NCBI GenBank assembly: GCA_036924285.1
Contig: JAYKYS010000002.1
Location: 38,920,501 to 38,984,500, forward strand
DNA length: 64,000 nt
Source: Asterella californica
Taxonomy: Eukaryota > Streptophyta > Marchantiopsida > Marchantiales > Aytoniaceae
Reading direction: 5' to 3'
The notes beneath the pieces were generated by a model. That model did no database searches. It worked only from the letters and a program-made list of their open reading frames with translations, and was not told the DNA's origin. Of the stretch, positions 36,933-48,392 are shown in pieces. The translations under genes were made by a program, and so were the position numbers. Every line of letters starts with the position of its first letter. Within the stretch, counting starts at the first letter, position 1.

Positions 36933-37275
36933 GTTAACGTTCGTGCACCACTTATCTTTATCTCGTTTTGATCCAGATCGGATCCGGACCGCTCTGTAGC
37001 TCTCAAGCTCAATAGTCCTCAAGTCCCAACCTAGACCCGACTAGTTCAATCCCAAAACATGAGCAAGTCACAACGTGACTTAAGACGGACTTCTCATAAA
37101 GTCCAAGGTCTTAAACGGTATCTCCAACACACCTAGCGGCCCAACCGCTCAGATGTCTGTCTGAATCCAAGCTCCCAAATGATGGTCAAACCCTCCGTCT
37201 CGTTCTTTAGTCTTGGCCCAACCCTTAGGTTGTTCTCAAGTCCAGACGTCCATGTTTGGACCGGAATGCACTTTG
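36933..37275 (-). repeat. LTR-like direct repeat, copy 2
   Basis: This is homologous to 33951-34235 in the same orientation. It starts GTTAACGTTCGTGCACCACT and carries an extra stretch of about 60 bases in its middle compared with copy 1. It lies immediately upstream, on the minus strand, of the integrase fragment. Confidence 0.55.
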
Positions 37276-38090
37276 GTCCTGTATTTGGGAAGGAACTAGA
37301 CATCCAGATTGCTTTCCCTTTCTATATGAGGTAACTGCGGTTTCTCCTTGTGTCAGATTGACTGGGACTTTGGTTCCACTTGTTCTAGAGAGTAACTAGA
37401 GGGATTTAGTGATGATCATCACCCTCTAGGAAAAGCTTTGCTTGGACGGATCCATAGGACTTTTTCTGCTTGATTAGCACGTCTTAATTAAGTTAGGTTA
37501 GTACGAAGTTTACATGTGGGAGGTTCTTGCAATAAAATTGTCAAAATAATCTATACAGTCACTGTGGGGAAAGTGACTGTATCGTTTATGGACGTAGTAA
37601 ATCTCGTTCGCGGAGCCTCATCGAGAGATGCGGGCATTTGTGAGAGTAATCATAAATAGCCTGATATCTTCTAACAAAACACTTTTCATACAGCGTCGTT
37701 CGTGTCCATCACACACTTAATGTTACAACTTACTGTAAAACTATATAGTATCATACCATTAAGATCCATGAATCATGTTCATTTTTTAATCTTCTCCCTA
37801 TAAGTTAATACATTTTCTCTCACATGTTTAGATAATTGATATCCTCAATCTTCACCTGATGAACACTGAAAAAGTTTCAGCGCAAGTCATCAGTCCCAGT
37901 TTGTGTTTTTTCGAGCAGGCCATGTGTCAGGATATTAGTGAGACTTTGATCTCTTCTGCTTGTCGGTCGCTGTCGCTTTGAGTTGATCCTTTTCCTGTTC
38001 CTGTCGACAGTCAGCAGTCTCGTCTACAAAGGATAACCAAACCTAATCTCTAACTTCAGAGGATTCGAACTTCATGATAAGCTCGGTAGT
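37276..38090. other. Spacer between chromovirus remnant and DDE element
   Basis: No coding region, repeat family or RNA gene was recognised in this stretch. Confidence 0.5.
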
Positions 38091-40692
38091 AAGTAGAGCG
38101 ACAGAATATTAAGTACAGTTCTTGCTTTGGCACCTTTAAACCACAAGTTCCGCGGTGGGGATACGCACCGCTAATCATCTTAATCATTACTAAATGAAAT
38201 TGACTCTGGCAGCCCCTGCAGGATTTATGTCACGTTGTCACGAAGTTAATTGTGCATGTGATGTACCGATCAAGATATTGAAATGAGCAGCATATGATAA
38301 CTTTCAAAACAAGACCATGATATCTTAGTTCTGATATCAAACGGCTGAGGAAAAAGCTCTAGAAACGAGAATGAATGAGAACTTTGGAAAAAAATATTCT
38401 TTTTTGAATTTTAAATTGTTCTATTCTATAATAATTTTTGCTACAGTGACAAGACCGCGCTCTACAGTTATGCTTGAAATATGACTCTCTGATCGGTGAT
38501 GCTACTTAGTATCCAGATCGGCTCAATATCATAAATCCGCCCACTACGTGTATTTTATTCAGCCGCCGATAATGTTTACCTGCGCCGGGAAAATGAAAGA
38601 CCAGAGAGGGGTCAGCCACTGATCAGTCTTGGCTAGCCACTCGCTAGAAGCTGGCCAGAAGCTGACCAGTGGTTGGTCCTGGCCAGTCCACTCGAGGCAA
38701 GAGAGCGAATAAAAGACTCTCCTGCCAGATGATCTGACCATGATCTTACTCGAGACAGAAGAGCCGATGATGGCCATCCTGTCAGAGGTCAACCAGCCCT
38801 CTTTCGAGGCCATGACGGCTCTCCTGTCAGAGCCTCCTCCTGTTCGAGAGGAAGTCTTTCTCTCAAACCCCCAAGACCCCTTGGAGACAGCGATCTTACT
38901 TTCATTCACTTTGTTTTCTTCTGATATTTTCGATCTCCTTTTTAGTCTTAGTTTGGTCTCTTCTTTAGTTTCAACCTTGGAATGGTTGGCTAGGTCTTTA
39001 GAACTACAGTCTATTAGATCGAGTTTTTATTATAATTAGAGGTTTTTTATGCACATTACGACATAGTTCTAAGTAGCACTTAGTCTATTTGAAGACTCTC
39101 CTGATATAATATATTTAGTGTAGAATTTAGATATAAAATTTTCTTAATATATTATGTAGATTAGTTTTCTCACATATGGGTACAGTTTCTTAGTGAGATA
39201 TATTGAACAGCTTGGTTATCACCGGCAAGTTTAGTTCGGACCTCTGGACGGATTGGTCAAACCTGATCAGCGAGACTTTTTGAGTGTAAAGTATGCCCTC
39301 AGGGTTCATCCTCGACGGCCTGAGGATCGACACTTATCTAGAGGATGTCCGGAGGTCTCGAGTGAGAAGTGAGAGTGTCAGAGTCGTTATTGCTTCGCTA
39401 TGTGCAGACTATGCGACTTTTAGGACCAGCTGCAGGTCATACCACTGTGTTCTATTTTCTTTTCTCAACAGCCTCTGTTCGCATAGATCAGACAGCGAGA
39501 GAAGCTTAGGTTAGGTTGCACGAGCCAGATGTAATTCCAGAGGAGGGTAATCTAGAGAGAGATGTTCCTCGGTCGGAGGATATCGAGTTTCATGCAGTCT
39601 CTATCATGATCTATCTATCTCTATCATGATCTCATATTATGAGCTCTTGACGTTGACCGTGCTGAGCATCAGGTTCGGTTCAAGTTCAGCTAATTTTTGT
39701 CTTTCAGTTTATTTATGAATGCGAAGCTGTATATATGACTAGGTTTGACATGATCAGACTTTGTGTGGTATTGTCATTTCTAAGATCGCTTTGATCCTCC
39801 ACATCAAACCTGTCTATACTAGATTCTCAACTCCGTTCTGAGTCGACCTTTGATTCTCAAATACCCAATGTCTTAGAGCCGCCTAGACCTGAGGATATAG
39901 CTTCAGCTACACCAGTGGTCCAGAGTCTAGACTTAGCGGTTTACGGATTTGTAGGTATTTCTAAGTTGATGGAGTTATTCGCTCTATTCAAGATGAGATG
40001 CCATCATTATGGATGTGAGTTGACTTTCGATCCTCCGGTAGTTTCATGTGTCCCAGACCTACTCCTTGAAGCTTAGATGTCCACAAGACCACACATTTGG
40101 ATAGAGATCGATAGAGATGGAGTTATATCACGGTGTTCTCGATGTGGTTCATCGTTTTTATCATGATGATTTGTGCGTCGGATTGGGATACGAACAACTA
40201 GATAATTTATGTCGAGAGATAGGATTATCTTCACTTTCGATGTCTCATTTCTTTGGATTCTAGAACGGAAAAGATCGCTTCATAAGATGGATTCAAGCGA
40301 CGCTTGAAAGATGGGCCATGAAGAAGGAGGAAGTCCAATCAGAAGCTAACTTGAACGAGGCTCCTGTGGGTGGTAAGTGCTCGAGCTTGTGGACAATTTT
40401 GAAGTTTTATTGTGAAGGATTCAAGTTTAAGTGCTGCAGTTTTTTAGGAGGATCTGACTTAGTTATCGTGTATTTTAAGCAACTTTGTTGTGTATGCTGA
40501 TTTGAGATATGACTCGACTAGGAATGGTTACAATGAGACATGTGCTTTCGTCTCAGAAAATGACGATAAAGTGATCGAGATAATGAAAAAAAATCGAGTA
40601 GAGATCGGAAATAACTCGTGGGTGATTGAGGATCGAGCATTTGAGTTGGGTATTCAACGACTCATCGTCATGGGGATAGTACCAGATGAGTT
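38090..40692 (+). mobile_element. DDE-transposase element, copy A (truncated)
   Basis: Segments through this interval match 53480-55930 in the same order. They include a shared CTTTAAACCACAAGTT near the 5' side, a shared AT-rich block, GTTCATCCTCGACGGC with ACACTTATCTAGAGGATGTC, and the transposase-like coding region. Copy A stops matching at about 40692, where Ty3/Gypsy sequence begins. The outer borders are approximate and no terminal repeats were identified. Confidence 0.65.
39290..40489 (+). pseudogene. Upstream part of DDE-type transposase, copy A (broken)
   Basis: Conceptual translation gives the same domain order as copy B. A leader region has homology to 54515-54850. Then comes a block around KLMELFALFKMRCHHYGCEL with zinc-ligand-like Cys and His residues (about 39960-40020), and then the reading frame is lost to stops and frameshifts (from about 40075). 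The first-aspartate segment follows in the next listed ORF. No functional product is possible. Confidence 0.6.
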
Positions 40693-40975
40693 GTATATCA
40701 AAGTTTTGCATCGGTTGGAGCAAGCCAACGCTTCTCTAAATCCAGAAAAGTGCATCTTTGGTTGCGAAGAAGATCTGTTGTTAAGACACATCATTTCCAA
40801 GAATGGGATTGCGGTAGATCCTGAGAAGGTGAAGAAGATTATGGATCTTTCATTTCCGATCAACTTGACAAAGTTGAGACAGTTTCTTGGCATGGTGGGG
40901 TATTATCGTAAGTTTATCTTCTTCTTCTCAAACAAAGCACATCTGCGTTGTGTCAATCGCACTTCACGCTTTTAG
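40490..40975 (+). pseudogene. In-frame chimera: DDE transposase segment joined to Ty3/Gypsy reverse transcriptase
   Basis: One open frame of about 161 codons has two origins. Codons 1-62 contain YADLRYDSTRNGY and GNNSWVIEDRAFELGIQRL, matching the DDE element at 55756-55935 almost residue for residue. From about codon 66, at roughly 40692, the sequence becomes Ty3/Gypsy reverse transcriptase: RLEQANASLNPEKCIFGCEE, then a HIISKNGIAVDPEKV block and LRQFLGMVGYYRKF. These are the connection motifs after the polymerase active site. The junction keeps the frame. The leader has no good ATG (the frame opens with GTG), and the catalytic YxDD box of the reverse transcriptase is absent. It is probably a recombination scar. 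Confidence 0.75.
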
Positions 40976-41103
40976 TTCGTGTTTGTTCGTCTTCGTGCTC
41001 GCACTGGCTTCTGCTGCCACGCCATCTTTTCATTCACATTTTTCCTCTACTCGATCTTGAATGCTTCTGTGTATTCTTCGGTGTGTACTCAATCAACGAT
41101 TTG

Positions 41104-41994
41104 TGTTTGTTCACTGTGAACAGCGGAAGGACATCTGTGGAGAACATGAACCTCAACTTTCCTGAATCTCTAACGGCTATGGACTCTCAATTGCTTGATT
41201 TCACTCAGCTGGATCCTCCATTGATGTCTATAGATAATATCTTTGTGGAGACGAGAACCTCGATCTAGAATCAGGTAATCATCTTGCTGATGGTACCATC
41301 GGCTCGAGTCGACGTAGATGGGGCACTTGGAAGACTGCCATGTTGATTCAAGCAAAGAAAGAAGAGTGGGTATTTTATGAATCAGCTACCGCACGCCAGA
41401 ACATGAAATCGGAGATGGCAAAAATGAGATGTCATTTCTCAAGTTCTCCGAGAACGAGGCGTTGTTGTGGATGCAAAATAGTGCAAAGAGAGATGAGATA
41501 TGGTCCTTAACCAGTATAAGCGAGTACGCGATCACAACAAGATTACCAAGAATGCTCCATATTTTGCTCTTTCTTCAGAAGAGCGAAAGAATTTGGGATT
41601 TCTTGTCTCTTACGAGGAGGAATGGTTCATACTAATGGATTCATTTTATGGTTCTCGATCGTGCGTTTCACCACCTTCTATGGCTGATTACTCTAGAGGC
41701 TCTCCGACATCAACTGCTACAGAAGATGAGGAAGATCCTACCTCAACTCGTACGAACAGAAAGCGGAAACGTAATTCACGTGATGGTCACAAAGAAGTGA
41801 TGTTTGAAGACATGGATAGAATTGACAATTTCATGCGTGAGCTTGAGACGAATAGGCTGGTAGTGTCTCGTGAGAATAACGAGCGAAAATTGACGCTGAT
41901 CGAAAGAACGAATGATCGTCTTTGTGATGTGTTCAGTGGGTTGGCTTCTGCCATAGCAGAGGCTGTGCGTCAACGCCCTGGCTCTAATCTCTAA
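41104..41994 (+). pseudogene. Harbinger Myb-like accessory protein (broken)
   Basis: Pieces of the Harbinger accessory protein appear in two frames. The first, from about 41146, includes NLNFPESLTAMDSQLLDFTQ. A degenerate Myb/SANT-like part follows (WKTAMLIQAKKEEW read across 41325-41370), and then NQYKRVRDHNKITKNAPYF, ALSSEERKNLGF and EEEWFILMDSFYG. These resemble the trihelix-like DNA-binding proteins that bring Harbinger transposase to the nucleus and to DNA. The tail from about 41690 is charged, with a basic RKRKRN nuclear-signal-like stretch, and ends in a helical region. At least one frameshift near 41500 separates the parts. Confidence 0.65.
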
Positions 41995-42276
41995 CAACCT
42001 AGCATAGCAAATATCTTGTTTGAGTTTCATTTTGCATATGTGTTTGCGTTGCGGTGTACATATGTTGAATGTTAATACATTTTCATACGATCTTTGGATT
42101 TGTCTTCCAGTTCATACCTCTCATTCTGTCTTTGGTTTTGTGTTTGAGTGTTGTGACATGCGAGAAGTATGGATGGTTCGCATGATACGAATGTTGTGTC
42201 ATGTGAGTGCATGGATACTTATATCTTGAAGATATGTCGATTACTGTACATGTTGTTGAATGCACAAATCTAACCA

Positions 42277-43557
42277 GTGGTTGTTATGATACAGAATATG
42301 AGAACTGGAGAACAAAGGCTGATGATCCTTCTAGCTTTGACGATGGTAACGTTCCATGCTATAAGACGTTGTCTCGCGGATATGATCACAGATAGTGACG
42401 ATGAGGAGAAAGATGAGACAATGCCTCTGCAACAACCTGTGAATTTTCCTCTGTGGTATAATATTCTTGAACCTGTTGTGTGGCCTTGTTCCTTTGATCA
42501 TGGTGATCTAAGATGGTGGGTGAAACGGAGGGACGTGATTTGGTTTGATTATTACTTGATGGAAGTGTACGAGGATGAGCGATGGGTTCGTGTTATGCGG
42601 ATGTCTAAAGGTACATTTCTGTGGCTTTGTGGAGAGCTAGCTCCCGAGTTAAGAAAACTAGACACACGGTTCAGAAAAGTTGTTCCTGTGGAAGTCAGGG
42701 TTGGGGTAACATTGTATAGGTTAGCCCATGCCGATCCATATTTTTTGATCTCTGAACGGTTTGGATTGGGTGAAACCACTGTTCAGAAAATCATCAAAGA
42801 GTCAATGCCAGTTATTTGTATTGTTTTGAGATCTCGATATCTGAAGTGGTCTTCTGGACCTGAGATGGAGACAGTCACAGATGGCTTCTATCGAGTTTGC
42901 AAGCTGCCTAACATACATGGAGCGATAGACTGTTCGCATATTCTCATTCCATCAGATCATGACACTGCTTTCGATTATTATAACCGAAAGGGATATCATA
43001 GTGACTCTTCTGGATGCTTTATGGACGTGAGTTGTGAGATGCCAGGATAGGTCAGTGAATGATCAACGTATTCTTCGAGTTTCAATCTTAATGTTTAGGT
43101 GCAGGGTGGGGAGTATCTTCATGAGCCGGTGATGACTATCAATGCAGGTTTCACACTATATCCATATCTTCTAGGAGATAATGGATATTCAAACTATGGA
43201 TGGTTGATCCCACCCTATCCTACTCGTTCTATGCCTCCTGCCCATGTAATATTCAACGAGGCACATGTTAAAGACTGAAGCATCATCGAACAGGCATTTG
43301 GTATGTTAAAGAGCAGGTTCAGGATTCTTCACAATGGCATCAGCAATGCAGTGGACTGGGCTCCACAGATAGTGCATTCCTGTTGTGTACTGCACAACAA
43401 ACTCGTCAAGCGACAAGAGCACATACATCCTGACCTGCTGATGCTTCCGTTCGTTCATGAACCAGTTCGTGCTGCAGTCGGGAGCAATGGAGGATACTCG
43501 ACCGCATACTCATCAATTGTTCGTGAGGAATTGGCCATCTTCCTATGTTTAACATGA
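42277..43557 (+). pseudogene. PIF/Harbinger DDE transposase (DDE_Tnp_4 type, broken)
   Basis: The first part is open to 43050 and has the N-terminal helical region (GLGETTVQKIIKE), followed by HGAIDCSHI with the first catalytic Asp (42928-42930) and YYNRKGYHSDSSG. The second Asp is in LLGDNGYSNYGWLIPPYP (43177-43179). The Glu is in IIEQAFGMLKSRFRIL (43288-43290). All three lie in one frame, but TAG and TGA stops and an apparent one-base shift near 43045 interrupt the region between the first two. A further TGA lies at 43276-43278, just before the Glu. The order and spacing are diagnostic of the family. The gene is dead but recently enough to be read throughout. Confidence 0.88.
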
Positions 43558-44243
43558 CTATTTTATAAGTTACTCAATGCTTCAATTACACATGCAGAAT
43601 TATTTTTTTTCAATACACTGACAGGGTAGTTGACTAACATCTTATGTTTGTGTCTTCACAGGAGGACGCACTAATTCGATATGGACATGCACTATACGTC
43701 GATGATGAATATTGCTTATCTTTGATGGAGTGTCTTCTGGGACTATCGCTTAGGCTATGCAGTAGTTTGCATTCTCTAGTTAAGACGATTTGTTCTCAGT
43801 CTATAATTCTCTTCACATTTAGCTTTAACAGTACGTAGTACAGTTGTAGCTTTTAGCTTCTTTTGCCTTTTATGCATGGCTATGCCTCAATAGCAAACTC
43901 TTCATGATGAAAAGATAATTATTAAATTGAGACACACCCATATCATTTTGTGGCTCTCGCTTGCTCTCGCTGTCACTCACTTTCTCCGATTTTCTGTTTT
44001 TTTATGACTGTTGTTCGCAGTCAGTTTAACAATCTTGGCTGTTCTCCAGCTACTTCTAGTTAGTTTCACGTTGTTCTGCACTTCCTTCCGTTCTCACGAG
44101 AATATCCGCACTTTATAAGAGATGGAGATGATGCAAATTCAGTTGAATAAGTACAAGGAGGCTGCTCATCTGTACATTCCCTTCGAGCTCAAGTACACTC
44201 TCTTGCAGCCATTTGCGAAAGAAAAGTGAGAGCAAGATTTCTT

Positions 44244-44546
44244 ATTGGTATGACGAAGGAGGACTTGATCAAGAATCTGGGTACCATAGCGAAGTTGGGT
44301 ACCTCATGTAAGTTCATCTGCCTGCCCTCGATCATGGTATTTGTATTTTCTAAAGTGTACATCACTCATTGTTAGCTTACTTCACCTTGTGAACGCTCGT
44401 GTCTCATTCAACTACGAACTCGCAGCTTTCGTGGAGCAAATGCAGAAGGGTGGGGACTTTAATCTGATTAGACTTTCAGAGTTGGTTTCTACTCTATGTA
44501 TTTGGTCACCGATTATGTGGAGATTATCAGCAAAGAAGAAGGTTAT
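44244..44546 (+). pseudogene. HSP90 N-terminal domain fragment, ER (GRP94) type, with a retained intron
   Basis: The first piece (44244-44307) encodes IGMTKEDLIKNLGTIAKLGT, the ATP-binding segment of HSP90. A GT-AG intron-like gap follows (44308-44425). The second piece (44426-44546) continues with FVEQMQKGGDFNLI and, after a small frame shift, VGFYSMYLVTDYVEIISK. The order and junction match the HSP90 ATPase domain. TKEDLIKNLGTIAK and the FVE-MQ-GDLNLI pattern resemble the ER-resident plant form (HSP90.7/GRP94) more than the cytosolic one. Because the intron is kept, this came from genomic DNA and not from an mRNA. The rest of the chaperone is absent. Confidence 0.8.
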
Positions 44547-45794
44547 CTATAACAAGAAGAAATTCGACCTTAGTCAGAATCAGTTGTACATGCGAAATTG
44601 AGGATCTCTGGTATATATGCAATCTGCCGCGGAGTTATGGACAAAGGAATAATTTCTCCTTTGTTGTGGAATTAATTTTGGTGTGTACTTTCTTACAGAT
44701 CAGGTCCAACTCAGTGGCATGGAATCCACGAGAGGCATATAATTTCACTGTGGTAAGTTGTGCACGTCGGTATAGTGCTTGGACAAGTGTTTAACCGCCT
44801 AAATGAAGTGCCTATGGAAAGCTGACAAGGAGCTCTAGCTATCTATGCGATGAAAATGGAGATCTGGAATGATGTCAAAAGCCCGTAAGCTAGGGTCTAG
44901 CTTGTCTTTCTCATGAGTGTCTTTGGAGCAACAAGCATCGAAGTCTGAATTTTAGATAGGAGCCGGTCCACGACACGACAGCGTGAGTCCACGTTTTTTA
45001 TAAGTTAAGTCTAGATCTTTTCGCAGTTCCAGGTCCCACTATGATTTAATCACTATACATGCTAAATTTTTGTAAGAGTATATTATAGATTTATTGCATA
45101 ACACATATTTCTTTTGATCACAAATAATGACCAAAAGTTTCCCAAAAGTGGTTGAGCATGTAAACATTATCTAGGTACGTTGTTCAGGAAGTGAAAGTAT
45201 TAAAATTATAGCCACATTTACTTTAGATGAAAATCGATGGGATAATCCTAGATAGAGTCTCTTGTATTTCTTCCCAACCTTTCTCATTCTCGGTTCAGAT
45301 GGAGTTCTCTTTGTTTTTGACACCAAAGAAACAAACCGTACATCACATCAGCAGAAAGATGTGTTAGCTATCGCAGCACACGCAACTTGAACGATATGAG
45401 GTTTTTGGGATTCTATACCAGAACTTAATTCTCGTCCAGGTTCAGAATGCCATGATCAAGAAGATTTCAAGGGTTGATCCCACGTCCTTTTGATCCTCCC
45501 TCCCTCAATCATACATGGAGGTGCTTCGTATATTAGTTCAGGAGAAGTCCATGAGATCAAAGGTTCATCCAAAGCCTCCATGTTATAATTTCAACTATGC
45601 AGCTCAATGAAAGTATTACTCTTAGACTGCTCACCAAATCTCAAAAGTGCTCACTCTCACCTGCAGCAAAAGAGCATTCGCTGTCAATTCAAGACTCCAT
45701 ATATACTCCTGCAGCCACGCATGATCAAAAACACAGCAGCTCAACTCGAACTATTATCAGATACATACCCTATAAAATATTTGACTGTAAAAAA

Positions 45795-45965
45795 TGTACT
45801 TCCGATAAGATTCGAACCCATCAGGCTGGCCTCTCCAATGGAAGTTCACTCCCTTCCGAAGAAGAGAGGAGGCACAAGCCAAGAGAATACAAAAAATCCC
45901 AGAACTTGTAAAGAAAAAATAAACAATCATTTGCAAAGCAAGACAGACAAAAATCAAATGCAGTA
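45795..45965 (-). repeat. Dispersed SINE-like repeat, copy 1
   Basis: Homologous to 58590-58750 in the same orientation. Shared blocks are GAACCCATC, GCTGGCC, GAAAGTTCACTCCC or its variant, and CAAGCCAA followed by A-rich DNA. On the minus strand GGTTCGAATC (complement of 45809-45818) matches a pol III B box. That suggests a tRNA-derived SINE, but no clear A box or target duplication was found. Confidence 0.5.
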
Positions 45966-48329
45966 ACATTAAACAGTAAACAACTGAAAACTGATGACTA
46001 ATCCTTATAACCAGTTGTTATCTTACCAGGCACACTCCAAGTAGCCACAATGGCTTTCATAATAGCGTATGGAAGCTGGTTTCTATGCACAAATCTCGTA
46101 GTCAGAGCTACAACTCTATAAACATTGAATGGTTGCTGCAAGGTTCCATAGCAACATAAGCATACATTGCACAGCGAAGCAGAGGGACCTCATCATCGAA
46201 AGTGCACCGTAAGTCAGTCTGTCTTGCAGTAACTGAACAGGCTGCAGCCAACTCCGAAAAGAGCACCCGGAGCTCATTTACTGTGTAGCAGTGGCGATTT
46301 TTTCCTTGGTCTGGTAATTGTGACCTCTGTTCTGTCTTCTGATCATAGCATCCGCTTATCCGTCATAAACCCTCCACCACAAGCAGAAAGTGTCGTTTGA
46401 GAGGATTAGGCTTCTAAACCGTATGCTGTAAATAACTCAGACAAAATATCGGACACTAATCAGCCTGGGTTGGCTCAGTAATAGCACCAAACATTCAGTC
46501 TTGAGAGTCTACAACTGTCAGGCTTCCACTAAGCACTGCTTATCGAGCCTTCTACAAATAAGTCACAGTGACAAGTGCTAACATTGAGCACAACAGCCAA
46601 AACTGAGACAAACGGCAAGAGCCAAACACTGAGCACAAAAAGTCGCTGTTGTAACGAGGACCAACAACTCGATCAAGAATTGAGCCAAGAGTCCAAATCG
46701 TGAAGTGAAGTCTGCCAACTCAACGAGGATCTGCAGAGGTAGCGCAAATTTGGTGTGAGAAAAATAACTGGAACTTGAAAACTCTGATCCGAACGTCACA
46801 ACGCAGAAGTGCAAGCGTCGCGTCCATAGTGAATCTGCTTGAGTGCCGAAGAAGAAAGCGAGATCTAACACATCGACCAAAGTTCCATAGCCACGAACGT
46901 CAAGACTTCTTTCTGTAGTACACAGATGCCCTGTGAGAACCTCAACTTCACCCAGCAACCATGCGAGGAAGATATAAACGGCTTCATTTGAACTGCTACC
47001 CTCTCCTCAACCTAATCACTGCCGCGTCGGGAGGACACTCTTGAGAATTTTCAACTTCGCTACCATGTTTTCAAGAAAGTGACATGGCAATGTGGGAGGT
47101 TTTATACCCCACTTGTGGTTTAGTGGCCCGCCTAAACTTTTCAATGAGTGAATACCTTTTGACCGGGATTCGCTCCCTTGAAACAACAGGAGACTTGGAT
47201 GGATGGAGCTAAAGTTGCTAAACCCAAAGAAAGATATGATAGAATCTTCCATGATACTCGCCGTGCTGGAACCTGATTTCACCTTGTCTCTCTATACAGA
47301 AAGACTCAGAGCTGAAGCGGCCGTGCAAAATGGACTTCTTTTCAAGTCCATACAGGTGAGTATCAGTAGTATACGACCTGTCGATGGGAGTCGAGATGCA
47401 AGTGGTATCTGTGGTACCTCGAGGTCTTTGAGTCCAAATTTCTGGAAATGACCTTCTACACCAACTATACATCCATTTTGGGAAGCGCTGTTGGCGAAGA
47501 AACACAAATGAAAATTTCTGGACGAAGAGTTCAGCAGAGTAATCACGTCCGACTCTTAGCGGTCTTTAAGAGAGTATATTCTCTCCAATTCTCGATTCTT
47601 CTACTGGGACAAGAGTTCAGTAATCCCTCGCTGAGAATCTGTTCAAGCATATCCTTGCCGAGACGGGACCAATCGCTCAAGAGCATCTCACATACTCAAT
47701 CCACGTATCAGCAGCAGACACAACAAAACTTCTCTCTCCCTTTAAATCCTGCACGATTTTAAGTGGTCTCTTTGTCTTCGTTACAACAGACCTTTAAAAG
47801 CCACAAAAAGACAAATGTTTGCGGGTACGGCGGTCTTGTTTCATAAAGCAGTAAAATCTTATGAGATAAGGCCCTAGTACATGTAAGACAGATAAACTCA
47901 ACACTATGAAAATTTACTATCTAATCACTCAAGAATCAAAATTACCGTAAAACCGCTGCATCTCACCGTTGAAGTTTCTTTTCCATAAATAATATTAATA
48001 CTAATTCCACCATATATAAAAAGTTATTTATAAAAATCCGTCACGAACGAGGACAATGAAAACAGTATTAACAGTGATCCTTCATATCAGAATTGAACAC
48101 ACCCTCACCCTCAGTAAATGCCCTGAACCTCTGACTTGACAATAAAATCAGTCGTTCCTTATTGTCATTCATCATTTCACTACTTTCTTTCACTACTTTC
48201 GACCATGATTAAATACATATGCATTCAAAATGTATATTATTGAAGACACATCATACTGATACATACTTGGAAACCTGATGTGAATAACCAGACATGTAAC
48301 TAACATCACAAACTATACACAATACACAA

Positions 48330-48392
48330 TAGACAGTAAAGGATATGATCTAGCTCAAAGAACCTACCCGGGGTGTGATCAAGCAAATTTCT
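48330..48392. mobile_element. MITE family fragment (one end)
   Basis: The end reads GGGTGTGATCAAGCAAATTT then CTG, with CAGTAAAGGATATGATCTAG and CTCAAAGAACCTACC before it, matching the terminal repeats of the other copies. The AT-rich stretch before it (48130-48240) may be part of the element's interior, but the other end is not clear. Confidence 0.55.

Larger units (their letters stand above)
33951..37275 (-). mobile_element. Gutted Ty3/Gypsy chromovirus remnant
   Basis: Two LTR-like direct repeats (33951-34235 and 36933-37275) enclose the integrase C terminus and chromodomain of a chromovirus on the minus strand. The integrase fragment begins only about 70 bases inside the 36933 repeat, so gag and almost all of pol are deleted. 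The 2.1 kb between the chromodomain and copy 1 holds tandem and inverted repeats rather than coding sequence. The LTR lengths and outer borders are uncertain. Confidence 0.55.
40976..43900 (+). mobile_element. Decayed PIF/Harbinger transposon
   Basis: It is recognised by two adjacent remnants in the usual Harbinger arrangement: a Myb-like accessory protein (about 41104-41994) followed by the DDE transposase (42277-43557). Autonomous Harbinger elements need both. The terminal repeats and the 3-base TWA target duplication expected of the family could not be located, so the limits are approximate and both genes are broken. Confidence 0.6.

Noticed and set aside
46578..46958. 126-codon minus-strand open frame
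   Set aside because: No motif, no neighbouring exon and no recognised homology, so it was not supported as a gene.
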